A DNA stretch of 64,000 bases, taken from positions 248,001 to 312,000 of the forward strand of contig NZ_APJI01000004.1 of assembly GCF_000497575.1 (NCBI RefSeq), given 5' to 3'. The stretch comes from Afipia sp. OHSU_II-C1. Lineage in GTDB: Bacteria > Pseudomonadota > Alphaproteobacteria > Rhizobiales > Xanthobacteraceae. Made by a program: the position numbers and the translations under genes. Below, one piece after another: positions 33,153-43,658 of this stretch. The notes below the pieces were generated by a model. The model was not told where the DNA came from. It did not search any database and worked only from the letters and a program-made list of their open reading frames with translations. The stretch's first letter is position 1. Each line of letters opens with the position of its first letter.

Positions 33153-34529
33153 TCAGTGCGTGCTGGGTACCGCGCCAAACTTGGCAATGGTGATGTCACG
33201 CTTGGTCTCATCGACGCGCACAGTCATGGCAAAGCGGCCATTCTCCATGTGCTTGTCGAGCACCTCCGCATTCCGGTGCAGCCAGCTGATGCCGGCGCCA
33301 TCGGATGCATCGATGAACAGATCGAGCGTCACGCGCGTCGCAGCCAGGCGATCCTCGATGGCCGCAAGCAGGGCGTCGATGCCCTCCCCGGTCTCGGCCG
33401 ACACCGGAAAGCACGGCCGCTCGGGCGGACGCCGCGCGGCAATGTTCATAAGGTTGTCGCGGCCTTCCTCATCGAAGTGGTCGATCTTGTTCCAGACCTC
33501 CACGATGCGCTGACCGCTGCCCGGGTCGATTCCGAGCTGTCTCAATACGCCTTCGACATCATGCTGCTGGGCCTCGGCATCTTCATGCGAGATGTCGCGC
33601 ACATGCAGGATGACATCAGCCTCGATGACTTCCTCGAGCGTGGCGCGGAACGCCGCCACCAGCATGGTCGGCAAGTCCGAGATGAACCCGACGGTATCCG
33701 ACAGCATGGCCTTGCCGCCGTGCGGTAGTGTCAGCGCACGCAAGGTCGGATCGAGTGTTGCGAACAGCATGTCAGCCGCTTGAACGTCGGCGCGGGTCAG
33801 CCGGTTGAACAGCGTGGATTTTCCGGCGTTGGTGTAGCCGACCAGTGCAACGACGCGGTACGGGACACGCTGACGCCCCGCGCGGTGCAGCCGGCGTGTT
33901 GCCTGGACCTTCTTGAGTTCTGCTTCGATGCGGGAGATGCGATCGCCGATCATGCGCCGGTCCGCCTCGATCTGGGTTTCGCCGGGGCCGCCCATGAATC
34001 CGAAACCGCCGCGCTGGCGTTCGAGATGGGTCCATGACCGGACGAGACGGCTGCGCTGATAATTCAGATGCGCGAGTTCGACCTGCAGCGTGCCTTCCCG
34101 GGTCTTCGCGCGGCGGCCAAAGATTTCCAGAATGAGGCCGGTGCGGTCGAGCACCTTCGCGTTCCATTCCTTTTCGAGGTTGCGTTGCTGGACCGGCGAG
34201 AGCGCACAATCCATCACGACCAGATCGACCTCATTGGCCTTGATCAGGCCGATCATCTCCTCGACCTTGCCTTTGCCGAGATAGGTCGCCGGCCGGATTT
34301 CGCTCAGCGGCGCCAGGATCGCTTCCGCCACGGTGAGATCGATGGCGCGCGCCAGCCCCGCGGCTTCTTCAAGCCGCGCCTCCGGATTGCGTATTCCATG
34401 AGCTACCGCCGTCGCGTCGGGGTCGCCCCGCCGCACGCGCTTGTAAGGACCGATGACCAGCACCCGTCCTGTATCGCCCCGCGCCGCCCTTGGCCGGTCG
34501 GCGCCCCCGTCGAAGTCTCGGGGTTCCAA
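33153..34529 (-). CDS. hflX: GTPase HflX
   Basis: A 458-residue ribosome-associated GTPase that splits stalled or hibernating 70S ribosomes. An N-terminal HflX domain (with YLGKGKVEEM) leads to the glycine-rich GFMGGPGETQIEADRR, the G1 motif GYTNAGKSTLF, G3 DTVGF and G4 NKID. It begins with TTG at 34529, with no in-frame ATG near enough to match the family start. hfq lies 12 bases upstream, the usual hfq-hflX pair. Confidence 0.94.
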   Translation of the reverse strand: MEPRDFDGGADRPRAARGDTGRVLVIGPYKRVRRGDPDATAVAHGIRNPEARLEEAAGLARAIDLTVAEAILAPLSEIRPATYLGKGKVEEMIGLIKANEVDLVVMDCALSPVQQRNLEKEWNAKVLDRTGLILEIFGRRAKTREGTLQVELAHLNYQRSRLVRSWTHLERQRGGFGFMGGPGETQIEADRRMIGDRISRIEAELKKVQATRRLHRAGRQRVPYRVVALVGYTNAGKSTLFNRLTRADVQAADMLFATLDPTLRALTLPHGGKAMLSDTVGFISDLPTMLVAAFRATLEEVIEADVILHVRDISHEDAEAQQHDVEGVLRQLGIDPGSGQRIVEVWNKIDHFDEEGRDNLMNIAARRPPERPCFPVSAETGEGIDALLAAIEDRLAATRVTLDLFIDASDGAGISWLHRNAEVLDKHMENGRFAMTVRVDETKRDITIAKFGAVPSTH

Positions 34530-34541
34530 ACTAGTTCAATC

Positions 34542-34790
34542 TCAAGCTGGCGCGTCCTCGCCGCCTTCGAACAACTGGATCGGAGCGCCCGGCATGATCG
34601 TCGAGATCGCATGCTTGTAGACAAGCTGCGAGTGACCATCGCGCCGAAGCAGCAGACAGAAATTGTCGAACCAGGTGACAATGCCCTGCAGCTTCACTCC
34701 ATTGACCAGAAAGATCGTCAGTGGCGTTTTGGTTTTGCGAACGTGATTGAGAAACGTGTCTTGTAGGTTTTGTGCGCGGTCTGCCGCCAT
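34542..34790 (-). CDS. hfq: RNA chaperone Hfq
   Basis: An 82-residue Sm-fold RNA chaperone that pairs small RNAs with mRNAs. It has the Sm1 part [23 protein letters not shown] and the Sm2 part [10 protein letters not shown], whose KH is the uridine-binding signature of Hfq. The start at 34790 ([11 protein letters not shown]) matches the family; the frame extends five codons further. The C-terminal tail is short, as usual in alphaproteobacteria. It lies downstream of the ntr genes and before hflX. Confidence 0.97.
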   Translation of the reverse strand: MAADRAQNLQDTFLNHVRKTKTPLTIFLVNGVKLQGIVTWFDNFCLLLRRDGHSQLVYKHAISTIMPGAPIQLFEGGEDAPA

Positions 34791-34960
34791 TTTCTTATCC
34801 CGCATTCTTGTTTTTGGGCCCGACCTGCCCTCTTCGGGGCGTGGTCTGGCTGCCGGCGTCCCTGAGATCCCCCTCCGGGTGCTGCAGCGCGATTAAAGGA
34901 CACGCCCGGTTGTTAGGCAAGGCCGCGGTACCGGGCTAAGCCGCCAAAGGGCCGAAAATC

Positions 34961-35818
34961 TTACGAAAATGCTGAATATCGGTGGAATTCTTCCCGCAAT
35001 CGCATGGAAATCGAGCCCGGCTTGCCATCCCCGATGTTCCGGCCGTCGATCCTGACCACCGGCATGACGATCTGGCTGGATGCGGTGACGAACGCCTCGG
35101 CGGCCTCATAAGCCTCCGCAGGGGTAAATGGGCGCTCCTCAAGCTTGATCTGGAGCGCTGCCAGCACCTCGGTCAGCACCGCCCGCGTGATGCCGGCGAG
35201 AATGCCGCTCTCGGCCGACCGGGTCACGACCCTGCCATCTCTCGTCACGATCCATGCGTTGCTCGATGACCCTTCAGTGACATGGCCATCGCCGTCGACG
35301 TACCATGCCTCGTAGGCGTTGTTCTCACGTGCCTGCTGCTTCGCCAGCACGTTGGGCAACAGGGAAACGGACTTGATGTCGACGCGCGGCCAGCGATTTT
35401 CGGGAACGGTGATGACGCCGATCCCCTTTGCTGCGGTCTCCTGATTTTTCTGGAAGTTGAGACTGCGCGCCGTAACCACCACAGCCGGCTTGACAGGCTT
35501 GACCGGAAACGCGTGATCGCGCCGGGCCACGCCGCGAGTCACTTGCAGGTAAACGATCCCGTACGTCACGCGATTGCGTCGCACGGTCTCCTGAATCACG
35601 ATCTCAAGCGCGGCCAGCGGCATCGGCATATCGATGCGCAATTCGCGGAGCGAGCGCTGCAAGCGCGTCAGGTGGCGTGGCATGTCGACGACCTTGCCGC
35701 CCCTGATCTCGCAGACTTCGTAGACGCCATCGGAAAACTGATAGCCGCGGTCCTCGATATTCACATTGGCGTCCCGCATGTCGCGGTACTGGCCGTTCAC
35801 ATAGGCAATGCGGGACAT
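34961..35818 (-). CDS. dat: D-amino-acid aminotransferase
   Basis: A 285-residue PLP enzyme of the class IV (branched-chain/D-amino acid) fold. The start MSRIAYVNGQY matches family members; a frame extends to 35929. The Lys of VDIKSVSLLPNVLAKQ binds PLP, and the Glu of VTEGSSSNAWIV stabilises its ring nitrogen. It would interconvert D-alanine or D-glutamate and 2-oxo acids for peptidoglycan. It begins five bases after the ntrX stop, an association typical of this group of bacteria. Confidence 0.88.
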   Translation of the reverse strand: MSRIAYVNGQYRDMRDANVNIEDRGYQFSDGVYEVCEIRGGKVVDMPRHLTRLQRSLRELRIDMPMPLAALEIVIQETVRRNRVTYGIVYLQVTRGVARRDHAFPVKPVKPAVVVTARSLNFQKNQETAAKGIGVITVPENRWPRVDIKSVSLLPNVLAKQQARENNAYEAWYVDGDGHVTEGSSSNAWIVTRDGRVVTRSAESGILAGITRAVLTEVLAALQIKLEERPFTPAEAYEAAEAFVTASSQIVMPVVRIDGRNIGDGKPGSISMRLREEFHRYSAFS

Positions 35819-35822
35819 GAAC

Positions 35823-37193
35823 TTAACCGACCCCCAGTGCCTTGAGCTTGCGATGCAGCGCCGAACGCTCCATTCCCACAAACTCGGCTGTGCGCGAAAT
35901 GTTGCCCGAGAACCGGCTGATCTGCGCAATCAGATAGTCGCGCTCAAATACTTCGCGGGCCTCCCGCAGCGGCAGGCCCATGATGTGCTCGCCGTTGTTG
36001 CCTGTGGGCATGGCCGGGATCATCGAGCCGACGTCCTGAGGCAGCATGTCGGCGGTAATCGCAGCATCAGGGTCACCACCCGCCAAGATCATCACGCGCT
36101 CGACGTTGTTACGCAATTGCCGGACATTGCCCGGCCAGACGTGCGATTGCAGCACCGCCATGGCATCCTCCCCGATCCGCCGTTTCGGCAGTCCGGTCGC
36201 GGATGAAATCTGGTCCATGAAGTATTCAACGAGGTCGGGAATATCCTCCCGGCGCTCTGACAATGGCGGGATACGGATCGGAACAACCGACAAGCGATGG
36301 TAGAGATCTTCCCGGAATTTCCCCTCTGCGATCTCGGCCTCAAGATTGCGCGCGGTCGAGGACACGATGCGAACGTCCACGCTCACCTTCGTGGTACCGC
36401 CTGCCCGCTGGAACGTCTGATCGACCAGCACCCGCAAGATCCTGTTCTGTGTTTCGCGCGGCATGTCGGCGATCTCGTCGATGAACAACGTGCCGCCGTG
36501 AGCCTCTTCGAGTGCACCGGGCTTGCGGCCGGTCTCGCCGTCGGACAGTTCAATCCCGAACAATTCGACTTCCATCCGTTCCGGCGTAATCGCCGCCGCA
36601 TTGATGACAACGAATGGCCCGTCGGCACGGCTGGACATCGCATGGAGCGTGCGGGCGGCAAGCTCCTTGCCGCCGCCGGATGGTCCAACGATCATGATAC
36701 GGCTGTTGGCCTTGGCCGCACGGTCGATGGTCTGCCGCAACTGGTTCATGCAGGGTGAACGGCCGATCAGCGTACCGGACGACGGCGCATGCTGCTTGAG
36801 TTCGCGCACCTCGCGCTTGAGGCGCGACGTTTCCAGTGCACGGTTTGCGACCAGAATCAGCCGGTCCGCCTTAAAGGGTTTCTCAATGAAATCGTAAGCG
36901 CCACGCTTGATCGCCGCGACCGCCGTTTCGATGTTGCCGTGGCCGGAGATCATTACGACCGGCACTTCGGGATGGTTCAGCTTGATCTGTTCGAGCAACT
37001 GCAGGCCATCCAGCTTGCTGCCCTGAAGCCAGATGTCGAGGAAGATGAGGTTTGGCCGGCGGCTCGAAATTTCCGCCAGTGCGGAGTCGCTGTCACGCGC
37101 GGTCCGCGTCTTGAAACCCTCGTCGTCGAGAATGCCCGCGACAAGATCCCGAATATCAGCTTCGTCATCGACGATCAAAATATCATTCGCCAT
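35823..37193 (-). CDS. ntrX: Nitrogen response regulator NtrX
   Basis: A 456-residue response regulator: receiver domain (1-120, phosphoacceptor Asp in LIFLDIW, Lys in FIEKPF), AAA+ domain and a Fis-type helix-turn-helix (ISRTAEFVGMERSALHRKL). The Walker A is GPSGGGKE. The loop that usually reads GAFTGA is replaced by FGIELSDGETGRKPGAL, so contact with sigma-54 is not expected; alphaproteobacterial NtrX is known for this. It partners with NtrY upstream, 17 bases away. The Walker B LFIDEIADMP and WPGNVRQL motifs are intact. Confidence 0.95.
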   Translation of the reverse strand: MANDILIVDDEADIRDLVAGILDDEGFKTRTARDSDSALAEISSRRPNLIFLDIWLQGSKLDGLQLLEQIKLNHPEVPVVMISGHGNIETAVAAIKRGAYDFIEKPFKADRLILVANRALETSRLKREVRELKQHAPSSGTLIGRSPCMNQLRQTIDRAAKANSRIMIVGPSGGGKELAARTLHAMSSRADGPFVVINAAAITPERMEVELFGIELSDGETGRKPGALEEAHGGTLFIDEIADMPRETQNRILRVLVDQTFQRAGGTTKVSVDVRIVSSTARNLEAEIAEGKFREDLYHRLSVVPIRIPPLSERREDIPDLVEYFMDQISSATGLPKRRIGEDAMAVLQSHVWPGNVRQLRNNVERVMILAGGDPDAAITADMLPQDVGSMIPAMPTGNNGEHIMGLPLREAREVFERDYLIAQISRFSGNISRTAEFVGMERSALHRKLKALGVG

Positions 37194-37210
37194 GAATCAC
37201 GCCCGCTCTA

Positions 37211-39481
37211 TCAATCGCCGGTTACGGCTTCGGTTTTTGCTTCGTGTTTTTCCTCGGCCGCGGCGTCCTTCGCCTGGCCGAAGACAGAAAATCTCATCCG
37301 CACCCACGCGCCCCGTGCTCCGTGGCGAAGGATGGATGCGTCATTCAGTTCGATGCGTCCGCCGTGATCTTCGAGGACGCGGCCAACGATCGCGAGACCA
37401 AGGCCGGTACCCTTTTCGCGGGTGGTCACATACGGCTCAAGCAGCCGCGCGCGGCTTTCTTTGGGCAGCCCGATTCCGTTGTCCACAATATCGATCACGA
37501 TATCGTCGTTTTCACGCGCGGCGATGACATCGATGTGTCCGCGCTCGATCTCTGCCGGAGGAACCGCGCTGATGGCTTCCGTGGCGTTCTTGATGATGTT
37601 AGTCAGTCCCTGCGAGATCAGGCGCCGGTCGAATTTCGCCTGCATCGGCTCCTGCTTGATGTCGACATCGATATCGATATCGGGATAGCCGACGCGCATC
37701 AGGAACACCGTCTGACGAACCGTATCTGCGACATCCTCGCCCTCTATCACGGGCTTCGGCATGCGCGCGAACTTCGAGAACTCATCCACCATCCTGCGGA
37801 TATCATCGACCTGGCGGATAATCGTGTCCGTGCACTGGTCGAAGATCGGCCGATCCTCGGTTATAACCTTGCCGAACTTGCGGCGAATGCGCTCCGCCGA
37901 TAGCTGGATCGGGGTCAGCGGGTTCTTGATCTCATGTGCGATGCGTCGGGCGACGTCGGCCCACGCGGATGTCCGCTGCGCGGTCACCAGTTCAGTAATA
38001 TCGTCGAGGGTGATGATGTAGCTCTCGTTCGATTGTCCAGTCTGTTCTGAACTGACCCGCACCGACAGGTTGCGTTCGACGTTGTCGCGGCTGATCTCGA
38101 TCTGCCCCTGCAGCAACCTTTGCGCGCTGCTGCGGGCCGTCGTCATCAACTCATTAAGTTCCGGAACAATCTCGGATAGTGGCTTGCTCAAAACCTCCGA
38201 TTCCGAATGACCGATCAGCTTTTCCGCCGAGCGATTCAGAACGGCGATCTTGCCGGCGCCATCGACACCGATAATGCCGGCGCTCGCTGATGAAAGAACC
38301 GCCTCGATAAACCGGCGGCGGCTGTCGATAAGACCGCTCGCATTCACAAGATCGTCGCGCTGCGTGCGCAATTCCTGCGTCATCTTGTTGAATGTCTCGC
38401 CGAGATTGGCGAGATCGCCCTCGGACTTGATCACGGGGACCTGAACATGCAGATCGCCTGTGGACACGAGATTGGCCGCGCTCATCAAACGGCGGATCGG
38501 CGCGACAAGCCAGTTGGCGAAATTAAGCCCGATCAGCACCGATGACATGAGCACGGTGAGCGCGATCACCGTGAACATCAGCGCGAAGGCGACCTGAATT
38601 CCCAGTCGCCGCGACTCGAGTTCGGCGTATTCCTTCACGCTCGCCTGGGTCTGCTGCAACTGCGCGACGACGCGCGGATCGAGAATGCGGGCCACGTAAA
38701 GGAACGTATCCTGAAACGCGCGCAAACGAATCACCGCGGCGACGTAGTTCTGTTCGATAAAGACACCGATCTGGGGTTCATCCTCGGTGACGTTCTTCAG
38801 AAAATCCCCTGCGGGAGTCTGAAAATCCTGCCGGATTCCGGTGGCAGCCGTCTCAAGGATGTTCCGATCCTTGTCGATGATCATGGCGCCAGGCAGATTG
38901 CGCGAGGTCGCACTCGACGTCAGCACGTTGCGGAAGGTCTGCCGGTCCTGATCGAACAATGGCCGTGCACGCGCGATGTCGTTCGACATCCCGATGATGT
39001 CCCCGCGAATGAGCTGCGCGTGTTCATAGACATAGGCGTTGGCAACGATCAGCGAATTTTCGATCACCGCGCGGGTGCGGACGGAAAACAGCCGATCCAG
39101 TCCGCGATCGATGGTGACATTCGCCACGATCGACACCAGCACCGCCGGCAAAACCGCGATCACTGAAAACAGGCTGACAATCTGGACGTGCAGGCGCGCA
39201 GCAGCGCGGCCACGGCGGCGGGCCTGAACCACCTGCCAGACCTCGCGGGCGATAATCGCCAGCAGCAGCAGGATGGTCGCGCCGTTGATCAGGAGGAAAG
39301 TAATAACGACGCTATGGACGGGTGCGATCGGCGTTAATCCGGTCAGCACCACGAACGTCAGGAACGCAGACAGCAGCGAAATGCCAACGGCGAACGGCGC
39401 CAATAGCCGATGCCATGGCCGGCCGGAAGGCTCGGCAACCGACGGGTCGAGGGTTTGGGCCGACGCCTCTGCTGCGCTCAT
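37211..39481 (-). CDS. ntrY: Nitrogen sensor histidine kinase NtrY
   Basis: A 756-residue membrane histidine kinase. Two hydrophobic segments lie near the N-terminus (about 30-80) and a third at about 100-120; an extracytoplasmic sensor region runs to about 295, where another membrane helix precedes a HAMP domain (PIRRLMSAANLVSTGDL). A PAS domain follows (about 390-490). The H-box is [21 protein letters not shown]1 and G2 boxes are NIIKNATEA, DNGIGLP and KGTGLGLAIV. It responds to nitrogen and possibly redox state together with NtrX. Confidence 0.94.
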   Translation of the reverse strand: MSAAEASAQTLDPSVAEPSGRPWHRLLAPFAVGISLLSAFLTFVVLTGLTPIAPVHSVVITFLLINGATILLLLAIIAREVWQVVQARRRGRAAARLHVQIVSLFSVIAVLPAVLVSIVANVTIDRGLDRLFSVRTRAVIENSLIVANAYVYEHAQLIRGDIIGMSNDIARARPLFDQDRQTFRNVLTSSATSRNLPGAMIIDKDRNILETAATGIRQDFQTPAGDFLKNVTEDEPQIGVFIEQNYVAAVIRLRAFQDTFLYVARILDPRVVAQLQQTQASVKEYAELESRRLGIQVAFALMFTVIALTVLMSSVLIGLNFANWLVAPIRRLMSAANLVSTGDLHVQVPVIKSEGDLANLGETFNKMTQELRTQRDDLVNASGLIDSRRRFIEAVLSSASAGIIGVDGAGKIAVLNRSAEKLIGHSESEVLSKPLSEIVPELNELMTTARSSAQRLLQGQIEISRDNVERNLSVRVSSEQTGQSNESYIITLDDITELVTAQRTSAWADVARRIAHEIKNPLTPIQLSAERIRRKFGKVITEDRPIFDQCTDTIIRQVDDIRRMVDEFSKFARMPKPVIEGEDVADTVRQTVFLMRVGYPDIDIDVDIKQEPMQAKFDRRLISQGLTNIIKNATEAISAVPPAEIERGHIDVIAARENDDIVIDIVDNGIGLPKESRARLLEPYVTTREKGTGLGLAIVGRVLEDHGGRIELNDASILRHGARGAWVRMRFSVFGQAKDAAAEEKHEAKTEAVTGD

Positions 39482-39742
39482 GCGGGATCGTGTCAGGCCA
39501 ATTTTGCCAGGTGCGAGGCGGATGCCCCGACCAGTGATGCATTCATATCACAATGTTGCTGAATTGCGACATTTCCTAGGCGCATGTCCGTGACGAATTG
39601 CGCCTTCAACGGCTTCTAAGCGAGCCGGGACACCCGAAAATCCGGCCCCGTCACCGGAATGCCACTGCGCAGAGCCTGAAACAGGGGACTAGCCCCTTCG
39701 CCGGTCTGCCCTAATCCGCTTCCGCTGCAGCCGAAAACAAGC
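39482..39742. promoter_or_regulatory. Gap between ntrC and ntrY
   Basis: 261 bases separate the end of ntrC from the start of ntrY, while the other genes of this locus overlap or lie a few bases apart. A separate promoter for ntrYX is likely here. I see no strong sigma-70 or sigma-54 site or terminator by eye. Confidence 0.4.
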
Positions 39743-41185
39743 CTAGCCGCCGCTCCGGTAGACCTGAATGTCGAGATCCCGAATCTTCTTGCGCAGGGTA
39801 TTCCGGTTCAGCCCGAGGAGATCGGCTGCCCTGATCTGGTTGCCGCGATTGGCCGCCAGCGCCGCCGTCAGCAGCGGAACTTCGATCTCCTTCAGGATGC
39901 GGTGATAAAGCCCTGGTGGCGGCAGACCGTTCGGGAACCCGGCGAAATGTGATGCGAGATACATCTCCACCGCCCCTCCGAGGTTGTCCACGCTTTGCGG
40001 CATGCTGCCGCCAGACACCACGGCAGGCGGCGCCAGTTCGCCTTCGATCACTGAACCGGTGATGACGTCCTGCGGGTAAAGCGCCGCAAGGCGGCGCGCG
40101 AGGTTCTCAAGCTCGCGTACGTTGCCCGGCCAGCGATGCTGCTTGAGCCGTTCAAGCGCCTGTGCATCGAGCTTCTTCGGTGGCAAGCCGTCCTTTTCCG
40201 CCAGCGCAAAGAAGTGCCTGATCAGGTCAGGCAAATCCTCAATCCGCTCGCGCAGCGGCGGCAGGCGCAGCGGGACCACGTTAAGGCGGAAGAACAGGTC
40301 TTCACGGAACAGACCCTGCTGAATGAGAATGCGGAGGTCCTTGTTGCTGGCCGCCACGATCCGCACGTCGGTCTTGATCGGTGTGCGCCCGCCGACCGTT
40401 GTGTATTCGCCCTGCTGCAAGACACGCAGCAAGCGGGTCTGCGCCTCCATCGGCATATCGCCGATTTCGTCGAGGAACAGCGTGCCACCTTCGGCCTGCT
40501 CGAACCGGCCGGTCGCGCGGGCATTCGCGCCGGTGAACGCGCCACGCTCGTGCCCGAACAGTTCGGACTCGATCAAATCGCGCGGAATAGCCGCCATGTT
40601 CACCGCAACGAACGGGCCGTTGCGGCGCTTGCCGTAGTCATGCAGCGCTCGCGCGACCAGTTCCTTGCCGGTGCCGGATTCGCCGGAGATCATGACGGTC
40701 AGATCGGTCTGCATCAGGCGCGCGAGCACGCGGTAGATTTCCTGCATCGCAGGCGAGCGGCCGACCAGCGGAATGGAGTCGAACTCGCCCTCGTCCTTGA
40801 CTGTCGCCGGACGCTCCTTCGGCTCGGACAGGGCGCGGCCGACGATCGCAATCAATTCCTTGAGATCGAACGGCTTCGGCAGATATTCGTAAGCGCCGCG
40901 CTCCGATGCCCTGATCGCGGTCATGAAAGTGTTCTGCGCACTCATGACGATGACAGGCAGATTCGGACGCATCTTCTTGATCCGCGGCAACAGGTCGAAC
41001 GCATTCTCATCCGGCATCACAACGTCGGTGATGACGAGATCGCCCTCGCCCTGGCTCACCCAACGCCAGAGCGTGGCGGCATTGCCCGTCAGCCGCACCT
41101 CATATCCGGCGCGGGACAGTGCCTGATTAAGCACGGTACGGATGGCGGTGTCGTCGTCAGCGACTAGTATGCTACCTGCGGGCAT
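39743..41185 (-). CDS. ntrC: Nitrogen regulation protein NtrC
   Basis: A 480-residue sigma-54 activator. The receiver (1-120) has the phosphoacceptor Asp in [10 protein letters not shown]; the AAA+ domain has Walker A GESGTGKE, the intact sigma-54 loop GAFTGA and Walker [11 protein letters not shown]; the Fis-type DNA-binding end is [21 protein letters not shown] 41185 follows GAGGAA. It activates glnA, amtB/glnK and similar genes under nitrogen limitation and sits six bases after ntrB. Confidence 0.96.
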   Translation of the reverse strand: MPAGSILVADDDTAIRTVLNQALSRAGYEVRLTGNAATLWRWVSQGEGDLVITDVVMPDENAFDLLPRIKKMRPNLPVIVMSAQNTFMTAIRASERGAYEYLPKPFDLKELIAIVGRALSEPKERPATVKDEGEFDSIPLVGRSPAMQEIYRVLARLMQTDLTVMISGESGTGKELVARALHDYGKRRNGPFVAVNMAAIPRDLIESELFGHERGAFTGANARATGRFEQAEGGTLFLDEIGDMPMEAQTRLLRVLQQGEYTTVGGRTPIKTDVRIVAASNKDLRILIQQGLFREDLFFRLNVVPLRLPPLRERIEDLPDLIRHFFALAEKDGLPPKKLDAQALERLKQHRWPGNVRELENLARRLAALYPQDVITGSVIEGELAPPAVVSGGSMPQSVDNLGGAVEMYLASHFAGFPNGLPPPGLYHRILKEIEVPLLTAALAANRGNQIRAADLLGLNRNTLRKKIRDLDIQVYRSGG

Positions 41186-41191
41186 TGTTAC

Positions 41192-42379
41192 TTATTCCTC
41201 ATCTGCGGTCTGTGAGGCATGCGAGAGCGTTCCCGGGCGCCCATCGCTATTGCTGTGGATGTGATTGTTGTTTTTGGTTGCGTTGAACATCGGCAGCAGC
41301 ACGCGGAAAACCGTTTTCCGCGGCTGGGATTCACATTCGATAATGCCGCCATGATCGTTCACGATCTTGGCGACAAGCGCGAGACCAAGACCGCTGCCGG
41401 TCGGCTTGGTGGTCACGAACGGATCGAACAGATTCGGCAGTAAATCGTCCGGGACCCCTGGCCCGTTGTCTTTCACACAGAATTCCAGCGGCAGCGAAAC
41501 GCGTGATTTTTTGCCGGGCACCGAGAGGCGCACACCCGGCCGGAATGCCGTGGTCAACTGAATTTCGCCGTCTGTCCCGAGATCCGCGACGGCCTCGGCC
41601 GCGTTCTTCACGAGATTCAGGAACACCTGAATAAGCTGATCCTGGTTGGCCAGCACAGGCGGCAACGAAGGGTCGTACTCTTCGATGAACTTGATGTTAC
41701 GGGCGAAGCCGGACTGGGCCAGCCGCTTCACATGGTCGAATACCGAATGGATATTCACCGGTCCGCGCGCCACAGGGCGTTCGTCGCCAAACACTTCCAT
41801 ACGATCGACAAGCGTCACGATGCGATCCGCCTCGTCGCAGATCAGACGTGTCAGCGTGCGGTCTTCCGGCGATGCGGCCTGCTCCAGTAACTGTGCGGCG
41901 CCGCGAATGCCCGACAGCGGATTTTTGATTTCATGCGCCAGCATTGCAGCCAGCGCGATCACCGAGCGGGCGGCACTGCGATGAGTTAGTTGACGATCCA
42001 TCTTGTCGGCGATGGTGCGTTCCTGAAGCATCACCACGATATGACCGGGATGCTCGCTGAGCGGAGCGACATGAAGATCGACCTGGCGGTCGCCTCCGAT
42101 ACGCGGCGTGCCGAGATCGACCTTGTATTCGTTCACAGCCGATCCGGTACGGCGTACCTGATCGATAAGCGCAAGCAGCGGGCTGCCGAACGGCACCAAT
42201 TCGCGCAGCATCTGCCGCTGCAAGTGTGGAATCGAGGTCTCAAAAAACGATTCCGCTGCAATGTTCGCGTCGAGGATCTTGCCGTCCGGAGCCACAAGCA
42301 TCACCGGATTGGGCAGCGCGTTCAGAATTGCATCGCTATTGGCGAGCTGTGGAACGCGTTTTTCAGCGGCATTGCTCAT
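41192..42379 (-). CDS. ntrB: Nitrogen sensor histidine kinase NtrB
   Basis: A 395-residue soluble kinase/phosphatase acting on NtrC and controlled by PII. A PAS domain (about 15-120) precedes the H-box [19 protein letters not shown] and the N (NLVKNAAEA), G1 (KDNGPGVP) and G2 ([10 protein letters not shown]) boxes. There is no membrane segment. The ATG overlaps the dusB stop as ATGA. Confidence 0.95.
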   Translation of the reverse strand: MSNAAEKRVPQLANSDAILNALPNPVMLVAPDGKILDANIAAESFFETSIPHLQRQMLRELVPFGSPLLALIDQVRRTGSAVNEYKVDLGTPRIGGDRQVDLHVAPLSEHPGHIVVMLQERTIADKMDRQLTHRSAARSVIALAAMLAHEIKNPLSGIRGAAQLLEQAASPEDRTLTRLICDEADRIVTLVDRMEVFGDERPVARGPVNIHSVFDHVKRLAQSGFARNIKFIEEYDPSLPPVLANQDQLIQVFLNLVKNAAEAVADLGTDGEIQLTTAFRPGVRLSVPGKKSRVSLPLEFCVKDNGPGVPDDLLPNLFDPFVTTKPTGSGLGLALVAKIVNDHGGIIECESQPRKTVFRVLLPMFNATKNNNHIHSNSDGRPGTLSHASQTADEE

Positions 42380-43410
42380 GCGGCGGCGCTCCAGGAGAAT
42401 TCGCCAAAGGCATCGTGAAGCGAGCGGCGAACATGCGCCGGATCTGTCGCCGTCAGGATCGTCTGGCGCCAGCGCTTGAGAGCATCCGCAGATGCGGCAC
42501 TGCCTTTTGCCGCGACATCAAGAGCCCAGCCCAGATGCTTGCGCGCATGACGTGAGCCGACACGGGCGCCGTAGTGCTCGACGACCTGATTGTAGAGCTT
42601 GCAAACATGCTCGAGTTGCTCGCTGAGATGTGGCTCGGACTCCGGTGATCCGCCATCGAGACGGCGTGCAATCTGTCCCGGCAGCCAAGGCTGTCCTTGC
42701 GCACCCCGCCCGATCATCACGGCATCTGCCCCCGATGCCTCAAGCGCAAGCGCGGCCTGCTCGAACGACGTAATGTCGCCGTTCACGACAACCGGTACGG
42801 TCACTGCGTCCTTGACCGGCCGCACGGCGGCCCAGTCGGCGCTTCCCTTGTAGAACTGGCAGCGGGTCCGGCCATGAACGGTGATCATCTTGACGCCCGC
42901 CGCTTCGGCGCGGCGCGCCAGCTCCGGAGCATTGAGCGACTTGTCATCCCAGCCCAGCCGCATCTTCAACGTCACCGGCACGGAGACGGCAGACACGGTG
43001 GCGTCGATGAGGCGGAGCGCATGATCGAGGTCGCGCATCAGTGCAGAGCCAGACTGACCGCCGGTGACATGACGCGCGGGGCAGCCCATGTTGATATCGA
43101 TAATATCGGCGCCGGCAGCTTCTGCGATCCTCGCGCCTTCGGTCATCCAGCGCGTTTCGCAGCCGGCGAGCTGAACGACGTGCGGGCCGATACCGGCGGC
43201 CTCACAGCGCAGGACCGACATCGGGCGGCCTCGGGCAAGGTCATCGCTGGCGGTCATTTCCGAGACGACAAGCCCGGCTCCCAGCTCAGCGGCGATACGG
43301 CGGAACGGCGCATCGGTCACGCCGGACATCGGTGCCAGAAGGACGCGATTTGCGACTTCAACATCGCCAATGGTCAGCGCTGCCTGACGTTCCGGAGCCA
43401 TACCGATCAC
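42376..43410 (-). CDS. dusB: tRNA-dihydrouridine synthase DusB (NifR3)
   Basis: A 344-residue FMN enzyme reducing uridine in the tRNA D-loop. It has [16 protein letters not shown] at the start, the active-site Cys in [29 protein letters not shown], and the FMN phosphate site [12 protein letters not shown]. Historically called nifR3 because it precedes ntrBC in Rhodobacter, Azospirillum and rhizobia, as here. It begins at 43410 (a second ATG is at 43401) and is the first gene of the ntr locus. Confidence 0.94.
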   Translation of the reverse strand: MIGMAPERQAALTIGDVEVANRVLLAPMSGVTDAPFRRIAAELGAGLVVSEMTASDDLARGRPMSVLRCEAAGIGPHVVQLAGCETRWMTEGARIAEAAGADIIDINMGCPARHVTGGQSGSALMRDLDHALRLIDATVSAVSVPVTLKMRLGWDDKSLNAPELARRAEAAGVKMITVHGRTRCQFYKGSADWAAVRPVKDAVTVPVVVNGDITSFEQAALALEASGADAVMIGRGAQGQPWLPGQIARRLDGGSPESEPHLSEQLEHVCKLYNQVVEHYGARVGSRHARKHLGWALDVAAKGSAASADALKRWRQTILTATDPAHVRRSLHDAFGEFSWSAAA

Positions 43411-43658
43411 TGTAATTCTCGTTTTTCGCCAAACCCCGCCTCATTGCGGAGAATGCATAGCTTAATTTCTAAGCATATCGAAGCCATGCCTACACTTTAG
43501 CCAATTCCGGGCGGCTTGCAAGTGCGGCGCAACAATTCTTCCAAATTCCTCACAGGGTTGCGGAATCGTGCTGTTCCCTGCCCGAATATGGTAAGTGCAG
43601 CACCCAAACCTGCCAACCATCGGCTCAGCCACCCTGCTCGGACGGTCGTCAAATAATC

